Source: Euonymus europaeus
Lineage: Eukaryota; Streptophyta; Magnoliopsida; Celastrales; Celastraceae
Length of the DNA: 64,000 bases
Reading direction: 5' to 3'
Assembly: GCA_963580455.1 (NCBI GenBank)
Contig: OY756958.1
Coordinates: 15,140,501-15,204,500, forward strand
Shown here: one piece after another, positions 24,741-38,497 of the stretch
Position numbering within the stretch: position 1 is the stretch's first letter
Layout of the letters: every line of letters begins with the position of its first letter
Notes under the pieces: generated by a model
Told to the model about the DNA's origin: nothing
The model's database searches: none
Seen by the model: the letters and a program-made list of their open reading frames with translations, nothing else
Program-made: the position numbers and the translations under genes

Positions 24741-27600
24741 AGCTTCCTAGATTATTTCGATGCCAAAAACCCAACTTTCTATGACAAAAGGACAAAACCG
24801 TTTAAAGCTCCTCCATTGAGTGAGTTGAGCAACTTCGGACTATCAAAGTTGCTCGGTGTCACTTTTTATTGTTATTCTATGTCAAATTTTACGAGTATAT
24901 GTTTGCTGGATTATTTTGATGCCAAAACCCCAACTATCAATAAGAAATGGGCAAAACCGTTAAAAGCTACTTCATAGTGAGAGTTGAGCAATTCCGGACC
25001 ATCAAAGTTGCTCATTGTACACTTTTTATTGTTCTTCTACATCAAATTTTACGAGTATAACCTTCCTAGATTATTTCGATGCCAAAACCCCAACTTTCTA
25101 TGAGAAATGGACAAAACCGTTTAAAGCTCCTCCACAGAGTGAGTGGAGCAACTTCAGACTATCAAAGTTGCTTGGTGTACACTTTTTATTGCTCTTCTAT
25201 GTCAAATTTTACGAGTATAAGCTTCCTAGATTATTTCGATTAAAAACCCCAACTTTACAAGACAAATGGACAAAAATGTTAAAAGGTCCTCCATAGAAAG
25301 AGTTGAGCAACTTCTAATCAACAAAGTCGCTCGGTGTACAATTTTTATTGTTCTTCTATGTCAAATTTTATGAGTATATGCTTTGTGGATTATTTTGATG
25401 CCAAAACCCGAACTTTCTATGACAAATGGACAAAAACAGTAAAAGCTCCTCCATAGAGAGCGTTGTGCAACTTCGGACTATCAAAATTGCTCGGTGTACA
25501 CTTTTTATTGTTATTCTATATCAAATTTTACGAGTATAAGCTTCCTAGATTATTTCGATGCCAAAAACTCAACTTTCTATGGCAAAGGGACAAAACCGTT
25601 TAAAGCTCCTGCATAGAGTGAGTTGAGCAACTTCGGACTATCAAAGTTGCTCGGTGTACACTTTTTGTTGTTCCTTCTATGTCAAATTTTATGAGTATAT
25701 GCTTGCTGGATTATTTTGATGCCAAAACCCCAACTATCAATAAGAAATGGGCAAAACCGTTAAAAGCTACTTCATAGTGAGAGTTGAGCAATTTCGGACC
25801 ATCAAAGTTGCTCATTGTACACTTTTTATTGTTCTTCTACGTCAAATTTTACGAGTATAAGCTTCCTAGATTATTTCGATGCCAAAATCCCAACTTTCTA
25901 TGAGAAATGGATAAAACCGTTTAAAGCCTCTCCATAGAGTGAGTTGAGCAACTTCGGACTATCAAAGTTGCTCGGTGTACACTTTTTATTGTTCTTCTAT
26001 GTCAAATTTTACGAGTATAAGTTTCCTAGATTATTTCGATGTGAAAACACCAACTTTACAGGACAAATGGACAAAAACGTTAAAATCTCCTCCATAGAGA
26101 GAGTTGAGCAACTTCTTATCATCAAAGTCGCTCAGTGTACACTTTTTATTGTTCTTCTATGTCAAATTTTACGAGTATAAGCTTCCTAGATTATGTCGAT
26201 GTGAAAACACCAACTTTACAAGACAAATGGACAAAAACGTTAAAACCTCCTCCATAGAGAGAGTTGAGCAACTTCTAATCATCTAAGTCGCTCGGTGTAC
26301 ACTTTTTATTTCTTCTTCTATGTCAAATTTTACGAGTATATGCTTTGTGGATTATTTTGATGCCAAAACCCGAACTTTATATGACAAATGGACAAAAATA
26401 GTAAAAGCACCTCCATAGAGAGCGTTGTGCAACTTCGGACTATCAAAGTTGCTCGGTGTACACTTTTTATTGTTCTTCTATATCAAAATTTTCGAGTATA
26501 AGCTTCCTAGATTATTTCGATTCCAAAACCCTTACTTTCTATGACAAATGAACAAAACCGTTTAAAGCTACTCCATAGAGAGAGTTGAGCAACTTCAGAC
26601 CATAAAAGTTGCTCAGTGTACACTTTTTATTGTTCTTCTATGTCAAATTTTATGACTATAAGCATCCTAGATTATTTGGATGCCAAAACCCCAACTTTGT
26701 ATGACAAATGGACGAAACCGTTTAAAGCACCTCCATAGAGAGAGTTGCGCAACTTTGGACTATCAAAATTGCTCGGTGTACACTTTTTATTGTTATTCTA
26801 TGTCAAATTTTACGAGTATAAGCTTCCTAGATTATTTCGATGCCAAAACCGCAACTTTCTATGACAAATGGAGAAAACTATTTAAAGCTTCTCCATAGAG
26901 TGAGTTGTGCAACATTGGACTATCAATGTTGGTCGGTGTACATTTTTTTTTTTATTCTATGTCAAAATTTACGAGTATAAGCTTCCTAGATTATTTCGAT
27001 TCCAAAACCCCAACTTTCTATGACAAATGGACAAAAACGTTAAAAGCTCCTCCATAGAGAGAGTTGTGCAACTTCGGACTATCAAAGTTGCTCGGTGTAC
27101 ACTTTTTATTGTTCTTCTATGTCAAATTTTATGAGTATAACTTCCTAGATTATTTCGATGCCAAAACCCCAACTTTCTATGACAAATGGACAAAACCGTT
27201 TAAAGCTCCTCCATAGAGTGAGTTGTGCAACTTCGGAATATGAAAGTTGCTCGGTGTACACTTTTTATTGTTCTTCTATGTCAAATTTTACGAGTATAAG
27301 CTTCCTAGATTATTTCAATTCCAAAACCACAACTTTCTATGACAAATGGACAAAAACGTTAAAAGCTCCTCCATAGAGAGAGTTGTGCAACTTCGGACTA
27401 TCAAAGTTGCTCGGTGTACACTTTTTATTGTTCTTCTATGTCAAATTTTATGAGTATAACTTCCTAGATTATTTCGATGCCAAAACCCCAACTTTCTATG
27501 ACAAATGGACAAAACCGTTTAAAGCTCCTCCATAGAGTGAGTTGTGCAACTTCGGAATATCAAAGTTGCTCGGTGTACACTTTTTATTGTACTTCTATGT
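24740..27600 (+). repeat. Mixed satellite monomers with a two-monomer duplication
   Basis: This stretch holds ordinary 160-bp monomers in the order seen at the ends of neighbouring blocks, including TGCTTGCTGG monomers (24,901; 25,700) and GATGTG monomers (26,040; 26,199). No long repeat unit is evident. Near its end two monomers (about 26,970-27,290) are repeated immediately (about 27,291-27,612) at offset 319, seen as the repeated AGTATAACTTCCTAG monomer, which lacks the AAGC of the usual AGTATAAGCTTCC. Nothing other than satellite is visible. Confidence 0.8.
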
Positions 27601-29115
27601 CAAATTTTACGAGTATATGCTTGCTGGATTATTTTGATGCCAAAATCCCAACTACCAATAAAAATGAGCAAAACCGTTAAAAGCTACTTCATAGTGAGAG
27701 TTGAGTAATTCCGGACCATCAAAGTTGCTCATTGTACACTTTTTATTGTTCTTCTACGTCAAATTTTACGAGTATAAGCTTCCTAGATTATTTCGATGCC
27801 AAAACCACAACTTTCTATGAGAAATGGACAAAACCGTTTAACGCTCCTCCATAGAGTGAGTTGAGCAACTTCGGACTATCAAAGTTGCTCGGTGTACACT
27901 TTTTATTATTCTTCTATGTCAAATTTTACGAGTGTAAGCTTCCTAGATTATTTCGATGAGAAAACACAAACTTTACAAGACAAATGGACAAAAACGTTAA
28001 AAGGTCCTCCATAGAGAGAGTTGAGCAACTTCTAATCAACAAAGTCGCTCGGTGTACACTTTTTATTGTTCTTCTATGTCAAATTTTACGAGTATATGCT
28101 TTGTGGATTATTTTGATGCCAAAACCCGAACTTTCTATGACAAATGGACAAAAACAGTAAAAGCTCCTCCATAGAGAGCGTTGTGCAACTTCGGACTATC
28201 AAAATTGCTCGGTGTACACTTTTTATTGTTATTCTATGTCAAATTTTACGAGTATAAGCTTCCTAGATTATTTCGATGCCAAAACCCAAACTTTTTATGC
28301 AAATGGACAAAAACTTTAAAGCTATTTAATAGAGAGAGTTGAGCAACTTCAGAACGTAAAAGTTGCTCGGTGTACACTTTTTATTGTTATTCTATATCAA
28401 ATTTTACGAGTATAAGCTTCCTAGATTATTTCGATGCCAAAAACCCAACTTTCTATGACAAAAGGACAAAACCGTTTAAAGCTCCTCCATAGAGTGAGTT
28501 GAGCAACTTCGGACTATCAAAGTTGCTCGGTGTACACTTTTTATTGTTATTCTATGTCAAATTTTACGAGTATATGCTTGCTGGATTATTTTGATGCCAA
28601 AACCCCAACTATCAATAAGAAATGAGCAATACCGTTAAAAGCTACTTCATAGTGAGTGTTGAGCAATTCCGGACCATCAAAGTTGCTCATTGTACACTTT
28701 TTATAGTTCTTCTACGTCAAATTTTACGAGTATAAGCTTCCTAGATTATTTCGATGCCAAAACCACAACTTTCTATGAGAAATGGACAAAACCGTTTAAC
28801 GCTCCTCCATAGAGTGAGTTGAGCAACTTCGGACTATCAAAGTTGCTCGGTGTACAATTTTTATTATTCTTCTATGTCAAATTTTACGAGTGTAAGCTTC
28901 CTAGATTATTTCGATGAGAAAACACAAACTTTACAAGACAAATGGACAAAAACGTTAAAAGGTCCTCCATAGAGAGAGTTGAGCAACTTCTAATCAACAA
29001 AGTCGCTCGGTGTACACTTTTTATTGTTCTTCTATGTCAAATTTTACGAGTATATGCTTTGTGGATTATTTTGATGCCAAAACCCGAACTTTCTATGACA
29101 AATGGACAAAAACAT
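27600..29115 (+). repeat. 958-bp (6-monomer) higher-order repeat, about 1.6 copies
   Basis: The private monomer with AAAACCACAACTTTC and TTTAACGCTCC occurs at 27,795 and 28,753, an offset of 958. The neighbouring GATGAGAAAACACAAAC, AAGGTCCTCC and TGCTTTGTGG monomers repeat at the same offset. The match is lost near 28,158/29,116, where ACAGTAAAAG becomes ACATTAAAAG. This is where the GATGAG monomer type first appears in the window; it is then common to the right end. Confidence 0.85.
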
Positions 29116-30780
29116 TAAAAGCTCCTCCATAGAGAGTGTTGTGCAACTTCGGACTATCAAATTTGCTCGGTGTACACTTTTTATTGTTATTCTATGTCAA
29201 ATTTTATGAGTATAAACTTCCTAGATTATTTCGATGTCAAAACCCCAACTTTCTATGACAAATGGACAAAAACTTTTAAAGCTACTCAATAGAGAGAATT
29301 GAGCAACTTCAGAACATAAAAGTTGCTCGGTGTAGACTTTTTATTGTTCTTCTATGTCAAATTTTACGAGTATAAGCGTCCTAGATTATTTCGATGCCAA
29401 AACCCAACTTTCTATGACAAATGGACAAAAACGTTAAAAGCTCCTCCATAGAGAGAGTTGTGCAACTTCGGACTATCAAAGTTGCTCGGTGTACACTTTT
29501 TATTGTACTTCTATGTCAAATTTTACGCGTATAAGCTTCCTAGATTATTTTGATGCCAAAACCCAACTTTCTATGACAAATGGACAAAACCGTTTAAAGC
29601 TCCTCCACAGAGAGAGTTGAGCAACTTCGGACCATAAAAGTTGCTCGGTGTACACTTTTTATTGTTCTTCTATGTTAAAATTTACGAGTATAAGCTTCCT
29701 AGATTATTTCGATTCCAAAACCCTTACTTTCTATGACAAATGGACAAAACCGTTAAAAGCTACTCCATAGAGAGAGTTGAGCAACTTCGGACCATAAAAG
29801 TTGCTCAGTGTATACTTTTTACTGTTCTTCTATGTCAAATTTTATGACTATAAGCATCCTAGATTATTTCGATGCCAAAACCCCAACTTTGTATGACAAA
29901 TGGAGGAAAGCGTTTAAAGCTCCTCCATAGAGAGAGTTGCGCAATTTCGGACTATCAAAATTGCTCGGTGTACACTTTTTATTGTTATTCTATGTCAAAT
30001 TTTACAAGTATAAGCTTCCTAGATTATTTCGATGCCAAAACCCCAACTTTCTATGACAAATGGACAAAACCGTTTAAAGCTTCTCCATAGAGTGAGTTGT
30101 GCAACATTGGACTATCAATGTTGGTCGGTGTACATTTTTTTTTGTTATTCTATGTCAAATTTTACGAGTATAAGCTTCCTAGATTATTTCGATGTTAAAA
30201 CACCAACTTTACAAGACAAATGGACAAAAACGTTAAAAGCTCCTCCATAGAGCGAGTTGAGCAACTTCTTATCATCAAAGTCGCTCAGTGTAGACTTTTT
30301 ATTGTTCTTCTATGTCAAATTTTACGAGTATAAGCTTCATAGATTATTTCGATGTGAAAACACCAACTTTACAAGACAAATGGACAAAAACATTAAAACC
30401 TCCTCCATAGAGAGAGTTGAGCAACTTCTAATCATCAAAGTCGCTCGGGCTACACTTTTTATTTCTTCTTCTATGTCAAATTTTACGAGTATATGCTTTG
30501 TGGATTATTTTGATGCCAAAACCCGAACTTTCTATGACAAATGGACAAAATTAGTAAAAGCTCCTCCATAGAGAGCGTTGTGCAACTTCGGACTATCAAA
30601 ATTGCTCGGTGTACACTTTTTATTGTTATTCTATGTCAAATTTTACGAGTATAAGCTTCCTAGATTATTTCGATGCCAAAACCCCAAGTTTCTATGACAA
30701 ATCGACAAAAACTTTTAAAGCTATTCAATAGAGAGAGTTGAGAAACTTCAGAACATAAAAGTTGCTCGGTGTACACTTTT
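29115..30780 (+). repeat. Mixed satellite monomers, unordered
   Basis: Standard 160-bp monomers include the AAGCATCC type with TTTGTATGACAAATGGAGG (about 29,870), the variant-dyad type with a long T-run (about 30,101) and a GATGTT monomer (about 30,190). The order AAGCATCC, GATGCC, variant dyad, GATGTT/GATGTG, TGCTTTGTGG is the same as near 39,450 and 42,330, so this is a related module. No tandem higher-order repeat was found in it and no gene is present. Confidence 0.78.
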
Positions 30781-33700
30781 TATTGTTCTTCTATGTCAAA
30801 TTTTACGAGTATAAGCTTCCTAGATTATTTCGATGAGAAAACACCAACTTTACAAGACAAATGGACAAAAACGTTAAAAGGTCCTCCTTAGAGAGAGTTG
30901 AGCAACTTCTAATCAACAAAGTCGCTCGGTGTACACTTTTTATTGTTCTTCTATGTCAAATTTTACGAGTATATGCTTTGTGGATTATTTTGATGCCAAA
31001 ACCCGAACTTTCTATGACAAATGGAGAAAAACGTTAAAAGCTCCTCCATAGAGAGTGTTGTGCAACTTCGGACTATCAAATTTGCTCGGTGTACACTTTT
31101 TATTGTTATTCTATGTCAAATTTTATAAGTATAAGCTTCCTAGATTATTTCGATGCCAAAACCCCAACTATCAATAAGAAATGAGCAAAACCGTTAAAAG
31201 CTACTTCATAGTGAGTTGAGCAACTTCGGACTATCGAAGTTGCTCGGTGTACACTTTTTATTGTTATTCTATGTCAAATTTTATGAGTATATGTTTGCTG
31301 GATTATTTTGATGCCAAAACCCCAACTATCAATAAGAAATGAGCAAAACCGTTAAAAGCTACTTCATAGTGAGAGTTGAGCAATTCCGGACAATCAAAGT
31401 TGCTCATTGTACACTTTTTACTGTTCTTCTACGTCAAATTTTACGAGTATAAGCTTCCTAGATTATTTCGATGCCAGAACCCCAACTTTCTATGAGAAAT
31501 GGACAAAACCGTTTAAAGCTCCTCCATAGAGTGAGTTGAGCAACTTCGGACTATCAAAGTTGCTCGGTGTACACTTTTTATTGTTATTCTATGTCAAATT
31601 TTACGAGTATATGCTTGCTGGATTATTTTGATGCCAAAACCCCAACTATCAATAAGAAATGAGCAAAACCGTTAAAAGCTACTTCATAGTGAGAGTTGAG
31701 CAATTCCGGACCATCAAAGTTGCTCATTGTACACTTTTTATTGTTCTTCTACGTCAAATTTTACGAGTATAAGCTTCCTAGATTATTTCGATGCCAAAAC
31801 CCCAACTTTCTATGAGAAATGGACAAAACCGTTTAAAGCTCCTCCATAGAGTGAGTTGAGCAACTTCGGACTACCAAAGTTGCTCGGTGTACAGTTTTTA
31901 TTGTTATTCTATGTCAAATTTTACGAGTATATGCTTGCTGGATTATTTTGATGCCAAAACCCCAACTATCAATAAGAAATGAGCAAAACCGTTAAAAGCT
32001 ACTTCATAGTGAGAGTTGAGCAATTCCGGACCATCAAAGTTGCTCATTGTACACTTTTTATTGTTCTTCCACGTCAAATTTTACGAGTATAAGCTTCCTA
32101 GATTATTTCGATGCCAAAACCCCAACTTTCTATGAGAAATGGACAAAACCGTTTAAAGCTCCTCCATAGAGTGAGTTGAGCAACTTCGGACTACCAAAGA
32201 TGCTCGGTATACACTTTTTATTGTTCTTCTATGTCAAATTTTACGAGTATAAGCTTCCTAGATTATTTCGATGAGAAAACACCAACTTTACAAGACAAAT
32301 GGACAAAAACGTTAAAAGGTCCTCCATAGAGAGAGTTGAGCAACTTCTAATCAACAAAGTCGCTCGGTGTACACTTTTTATTGTTCTCCTATGTCAAATT
32401 TTACGAGTATATGCTTTGTGGATTATTTTGATGCCAAAACCCGAACTTTCTATGACAAATGGAGAAAAACGTTAAAAGCTCCTCCATAGAGAGAGTTGTG
32501 CAACTTCGGACTATCAAATTTGCTCGGTGTACACTTTTTATTGTTATTCTATGTCAAATTTTATAAGTATAAGCTTCCTAGATTATTTCGATGCCAAAAC
32601 CCCAACTATCAGTAAGAAATGAGCAAAACCGTTAAAAGCTACTTCATAGTGAGTTGAGCAACTTCGGACTATCAAAGTTGCTCGGTGTACACTTTTTATT
32701 GTTATTCTATGTCAAATTTTATGAGTATATGTTTGCTGGATTATTTTGATGCCAAAACCCCAACTATCAATAAGAAATGAGCAAAACCGTTAAAAGCTAC
32801 TTCATAGTGAGAGTTGAGCAATTCCGGACAATCAAAGTTGCTCATTGTACACTTTTTACTGGTCTTCTACGTCAAATTTTACGAGTATAAGCTTCGTAGA
32901 TTATTTCGATGCCAGAACCCCAACTTTCTATGAGAAATGGACAAAACCGTTTAAAGCTCCTCCATAGAGTGAGTTGAGCAACTTCGGACTATCAATGTTG
33001 CTCGGTGTACACTTTTTATTGTTATTCTATGTCAAATTTTACGAGTATATGCTTGCTGGATTATTTTGATGCCAAAACCCCAACTATCAATAAGAAATGA
33101 GCAAAACCGTTAAAAGCTACTTCATAGTGAGAGTTGAGCAATTCCGGACCATCAAAGTTGCTCATTGTACACTTTTTATTGTTCTTCTACGTCAAATTTT
33201 ACGAGTATAAGCTTCCTAGATTATTTCGATGCCAAAACCCCAACTTTCTATGAGAAATGGACAAAACCGTTTAAAGCTCCTCCATAGAGTGAGTTGAGCA
33301 ACTTCGGACTACCAAAGTTGCTCGGTGTACAGTTTTTATTGTTATTCTATGTCAAATTTTACGAGTATATGCTTGCTGGATTATTTTGATGCCAAAACCC
33401 CAACTATCAATAAGAAATGAGCAAAACCGTTAAAAGCTACTTCATAGTGAGAGTTGAGCAATTCCGGACCATCAAAGTTGCTCATTGTACACTTTTTATT
33501 GTTCTTCCACGTCAAATTTTACGAGTATAAGCTTCCTAGATTATTTCGATGCCAAAACCCCAACTTTCTATGAGAAATGGACAAAACCGTTTAAAGCTCC
33601 TCCATAGAGTGAGTTGAGCAACTTCGGACTACCAAAGATGCTCGGTATACACTTTTTATTGTTCTTCTATGTCAAATTTTACGAGTATAAGCTTCCTAGA

Positions 33701-33898
33701 TTATTTCGATGAGAAAACACCAACTTTACAAGACAAATGGACAAAAACGTTAAAAGGTCCTCCATAGAGAGAGTTGAGCAACTTCTAATCAAAAAAGTCG
33801 CTTGGTGTACACTTTTTATTGTTCTTCTATGTCAAATTTTACGAGTATATGCTTTGTGGATTATTTTGATGCCAAAACCCGAACTTTCTATGACAAAT
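30780..33898 (+). repeat. Second 1,438-bp (9-monomer) higher-order repeat, about 2.2 copies
   Basis: GATGAG monomers at 30,832, 32,270 and 33,708 are each 1,438 bp apart. Private landmarks, ATGGAGAAAAACG (31,021/32,459) and ACTTCATAGTGAGTTGAG (31,203/32,641, lacking 2 bp), repeat at the same spacing. The monomer content differs from the 14.6-21.5 kb repeat. Within each unit a 320-bp dimer runs three times: a TGCTTGCTGG monomer with CTATCAATAAGAAATGAGC, then an AAGCTTCC monomer with TATGAGAAATGG. The 1,438 bp here is 1,440 minus the 2-bp loss, so the equal length to the other repeat is coincidence. Confidence 0.9.
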
Positions 33899-35940
33899 GG
33901 ACAAAAACAGTAAAAGCTCCTCCATAGAGAGCGTTGTGCAACTTCGGACTATCAAAATTGCTCGGTGTACACTTTTTATTGTTATTCTATGTCAAATTTT
34001 ACGAGTATAAGCTTCCTAGATTATTTCGATGCCAAAACCCCAACTTTCTATGAAAAATGGACAAAAACTTTAAAGCTATTCAATAGAGAGAGTTGAGCAA
34101 CTTCAGAACATAAAAGTTGCTCGTTGTACACTTTTTATTGTTATTCTATATCAAATTTTACGAGTATAAGCTTCCTAAATTATTTCGATGCCAAAAACCC
34201 AACTTTCTATGACAAAAGGACAAAACCGTTTAAAGCTCCTCCATAGAGTGAGTTGAGCAACTTCGGACTATCAAAGTTGCTCGGTGTACACTTTTATTGT
34301 TATTCTATGTCAAATTTTACGAGTATATGCTTGCTGGATTATTTTGATGCCAAAACCCCAACTATCAATAAGAAATGAGCAAAACCGTTAAAAGCTACTT
34401 CATAGTGAGAGTTGAGCAATTCCGGACCATCAAAGTTGCTCATTGTACACTTTTTATTGTTCTTCTACGTCAAATTTTACGAGTATAAGCTTCCTAGATT
34501 ATTTCGAGGCCAAAACCCCAACTTTCTATTAGAAATGGACAAAACCGTTTAACGCTCCTCCATAGAGTGAGTTGAGCAACTTCGGACTATCAAAGTTGCT
34601 CGGTGTACACTTTTTATTGTTCTTCTATGTCAAATTTTACGAGTATAAGCTTCCTAGATTATTTCGATGAGAAAACACCAACTTTACAAGACAAATGGAC
34701 AAAAACGTTAAAAGGTCCTCCATAGAGAGAGTTGAGCAACTTCTAATCAACAAAGTCGCTCGGTGTACACTTTTCATTGTTCTTCTATGTCAAATTTTAC
34801 GAGTATATGCTTTGTGGATTATTTTGATGCCAAAACCCGAACTTTCTATGACAAATGGACAAAAACGTTAAAAGCTCCTCCATAGAGAGAGTTGTGCAAC
34901 TTCGGACTATCAAAGTTGCTCGGTGTACACTTTTTATTGTTCTTCTATGTCAAATTTTACGAGTATAAGCTTCCTAGATTATTTTGATGCCAAAACCCAA
35001 CTTTCTATGACAAATGGACAAAACCGTTTAAAGCTCCTCCACAGAGAGAGTTGAGCAACTTCGGACCATAAAAGTTGCTCGTTGTACACTTTTTATTGTT
35101 CTTCTATTTTTAAAATTTACGAGTATAAGCTTACTAGATTATTTCGATTCCAAAACCCTTACTTTCTATGACAAATGGACAAAACCGTTTAAAGCTACTC
35201 CATAGAGAGAGTTGAGCAACTTCGGACCATAAAAGTTGCTCAGTGTACACTTTTTATTGTTCTTCTATGTCAAATTTTATGACTATAACCATCCTAGATT
35301 ATTTCGATGCCAAAACCCCAACTTTGTATGACAAATGGACGAAATCGTTTAAAGCTCCTCCATTGAGAGAGTTGCGCAACTTCGGACTATCAAAATTGCT
35401 CGGTGTACACTTTTTATTGTTATTCTATGTCAAATTTTACGAGTATAAGCTTCCTAGATTATTTCGATGCCAAAACCCCAACTTTCTATGAAAAATGGAC
35501 AAAACCGTTTAAAGCTTCTCCATAGAGTGAGTTGTGCAACATTGGACTATCAATGTTGGTCGGTGTACATTTTTTTTTGTTTTTCTATGTCAAATTTTAC
35601 GAGTATAAGCTTCCTAGATTATTTCGATGTGAAAACACCAACTTTACAAGACAAATGGACAAAAACGTTAAAAGCTCCTCCATAGAGAGAGTTGAGCAAC
35701 TTCTAATCAACAAAGTCGCTCGGTGTACACTTTTTATTGTTCTTCTATGTCAAATTTTACGAGTATATGCTTTGTGGATTATTTTGATGCCAAAACCCGA
35801 ACTTTCTATGACAAATAGACAAAAACAGTAAAAGCTCCTCCATAGAGAGCGTTGTGCAACTTCGGACTATCAAAATTGCTCGGTGTACACTTTTTATTGT
35901 TATTCTAGGTCAAATTTTACGAGTATAAGCTTCCTAGATT
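33898..35940 (+). repeat. Mixed satellite monomers flanking the 1,277-bp repeat
   Basis: The first part (about 33,900-34,700) resembles the following 1,277-bp unit at an offset of about 2,557, including CTTTAAAGCTATTCAATAG and CCTAAATT monomers. The second part carries the AAGCATCC-like monomer (ACCATCC at about 35,288) and a variant-dyad monomer with a long T-run (about 35,538). One copy has the unusual TTCTATTTTTAAAATTTACG near 35,100. All of it is satellite. Confidence 0.78.
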
Positions 35941-38497
35941 ATTTCGATGCCAAAACCCCAACTTTCCATGAAAAATGGACAAAAACTTTAAAGCTATTCA
36001 ATAGAGAGAGTTGAGCAACTTCAGAACATAAAAGTTGCTCGGTGTACACTTTTTATTGTTATTCTATATCAAATTTTACGAGTATAAGCTTCCTAAATTA
36101 TTTCGATGCCGAAAACCCAACTTTCTATGACAAAAGGACAAAACCGTTTAAAGCTCCTCCATAGAGTGAGTTGAGCAACTTCGGACTATCAAAGTTGCTC
36201 GGTGTACACTTTTTATTGTTCTTCTATGTCAAATTTTACGAGTATAAGCTTCCTAGATTATTTCGATGAGAAAACACCAACTTTACAAGACAAATGGACA
36301 AAAACGTTAAAAGGTCCCCCATAGAGAGAGTTGAGCAACTTCTAATCAACAAAGTCGCTCGGTGTACACTTTTTATTGTTCTTCTATGTCAAATTTTACG
36401 AGTATATGCTTTGTGGATTATTTTGATTCCAAAACCCGAACTTTCTATGACAAATAGACAAAAACAGTAAAAGCTCCTCCATAGAGAGCGTTGTGCAACT
36501 TCGGACTATCAAAATTGCTCGGTGTACACTTTTTATTGTTATTCTATGTCAAATTTTACGAGTATAAGCTTCCTAGATTATTTCGATGCCAAAACCCCAA
36601 CTTTCTATGAAAAATGGACAAAAACTTTAAAGCTATTCAATAGAGAGAGTTGAGCAACTTCAGAACATAAAAGTTGCTCGGTGCACACTTTTTATTGTTA
36701 TTCTATATCAAATTTTACGAGTATAAGCTTCCTAAATTATTTCGATGCCAAAAACCCAACTTTCTATGACAAAAGGACAAAACCGTTTAAAGCTCCTCCA
36801 TAGAGTGAGTTGAGCAACTTCGGACTATCAAAGTTGCTCGGTGTACACTTTTATTGTTATTCTATGTCAAATTTTACGAGTATATGCTTGCTGGATTATT
36901 TTGATGCCAAAACCCCAACTATCAATAAGAAATGAGCAAGACCGTTAAAAGCTACTTCATAATGAGAGTTGAGCAATTCCGGACCATCAAAGTTGCTCAT
37001 TGTACACTTTTTATTGTTCTTCTACGTCAAATTTTACGAGTATAAGCTTCCTAGATTATTTCGAGGCCAAAACCCCAACTTTCTATGAGAAATGGACAAA
37101 ACCGTTTAACGCTCCTCCATAGAGTGAGTTGAGCAACTTCGGACTATCAAAGTTGCTCGGTGTACACTTTTTATTGTTCTTCTATGTCAAATTTTACGAG
37201 TATAAGCTTCCTAGATTATTTCGATGCCAAAACCCCAACTTTCCATGAAAAATGGACAAAAACTTTAAAGCTATTCAATAGAGAGAGTTGAGCAACTTTA
37301 GAACATAAAAGTTGCTCGGTGTACACTTTTTATTGTTATTCTATATCAAATTTTATGAGTATAAGCTTCCTAAATTATTTCGATGCCAAAAACCCAACTT
37401 TCTATGACAAAAGGACAAAACCGTTTAAAGCTCCTCCATAGAGTGAGTTGAGCAACTTCGGACTATCAAAGTTGCTCGGTGTACACTTTTTATTGTTCTT
37501 CTATGTCAAATTTTACGAGTATAAGCTTCCTAGATTATTTCGATGAGAAAACACCAACTTTACAAGACAAATGGACAAAAACGTTAAAAGGTCCCCCATA
37601 GAGAGAGTTGAGCAACTTCTAATCAACAAAGTCGCTCGGTGTACACTTTTTATTGTTCTTCTATGTCAAATTTTACGAGTATATGCTTTGTGGATTATTT
37701 TGATTCCAAAACCCGAACTTTCTATGACCAATAGACAAAAACAGTAAAAGCTCCTCCATAGAGAGCGTTGTGCAACTTCGGACTATCAAAATTGCTCGGT
37801 GTACACTTTTTATTGTTATTCTATGTCAAATTTTACGAGTATAAGCTTCCTAGATTATTTCGATGCCAAAACCCCAACTTTCTATGAAAAATGGACAAAA
37901 ACTTTAAAGCTATTCAATAGAGAGAGTTGAGCAACTTCAGAACATAAAAGTTGCTCGGTGTACACTTTTTATTGTTATTCTATATCAAATTTTACGAGTA
38001 TAAGCTTCCTAAATTATTTTGATGCCAAAAACCCAACTTTCTATGACAAAAGGACAAAACCGTTTAAAGCTCCTCCATAGAGTGAGTTGAGCAACTTCGG
38101 ACTATCAAAGTTGCTCGGTGTACACTTTTATTGTTATTCTATGTCAAATTTTACGAGTATATGCTTGCTGGATTATTTTGATGCCAAAACCCCAACTATC
38201 AATAAGAAATGAGCAAGACCGTTAAAAGCTACTTCATAATGAGAGTTGAGCAATTCCGGACCATCAAAGTTGCTCATTGTACACTTTTTATTGTTCTTCT
38301 ACGTCAAATTTTACGAGTATAAGCTTCCTAGATTATTTCGAGGCCAAAACCCCAACTTTCTATGAGAAATGGACAAAACCGTTTAACGCTCATCCATAGA
38401 GTGAGTTGAGCAACTTCGGACTATCAAAGTTGCTCGGGGTACACTTTTTATTGTTCTTCTATGTCAAATTTTACGAGTATAAGCTTCCTAGATTTTT
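35940..38497 (+). repeat. 1,277-bp (8-monomer) higher-order repeat, two copies
   Basis: Private landmarks recur at offset 1,277: CTTTCCATGAAAAATGG (35,963/37,240), AAGGTCCCCCATAG (36,312/37,589) and the GATGAG monomer (36,265/37,542). Eight monomers less three single-base losses (two CTTTAAAGC, one ACACTTTTATTG) give 1,277. Copy 2 ends near 38,497, where the expected GATGCC monomer is replaced by GATGAG. Differences between the copies are few, so the duplication is young relative to monomer divergence. Confidence 0.88.

Noticed and set aside
15148..33708. Common origin of the two 1,438-bp higher-order repeats
   Set aside because: Their monomer types and the indels that set the length differ, so they arose separately; only the period agrees.
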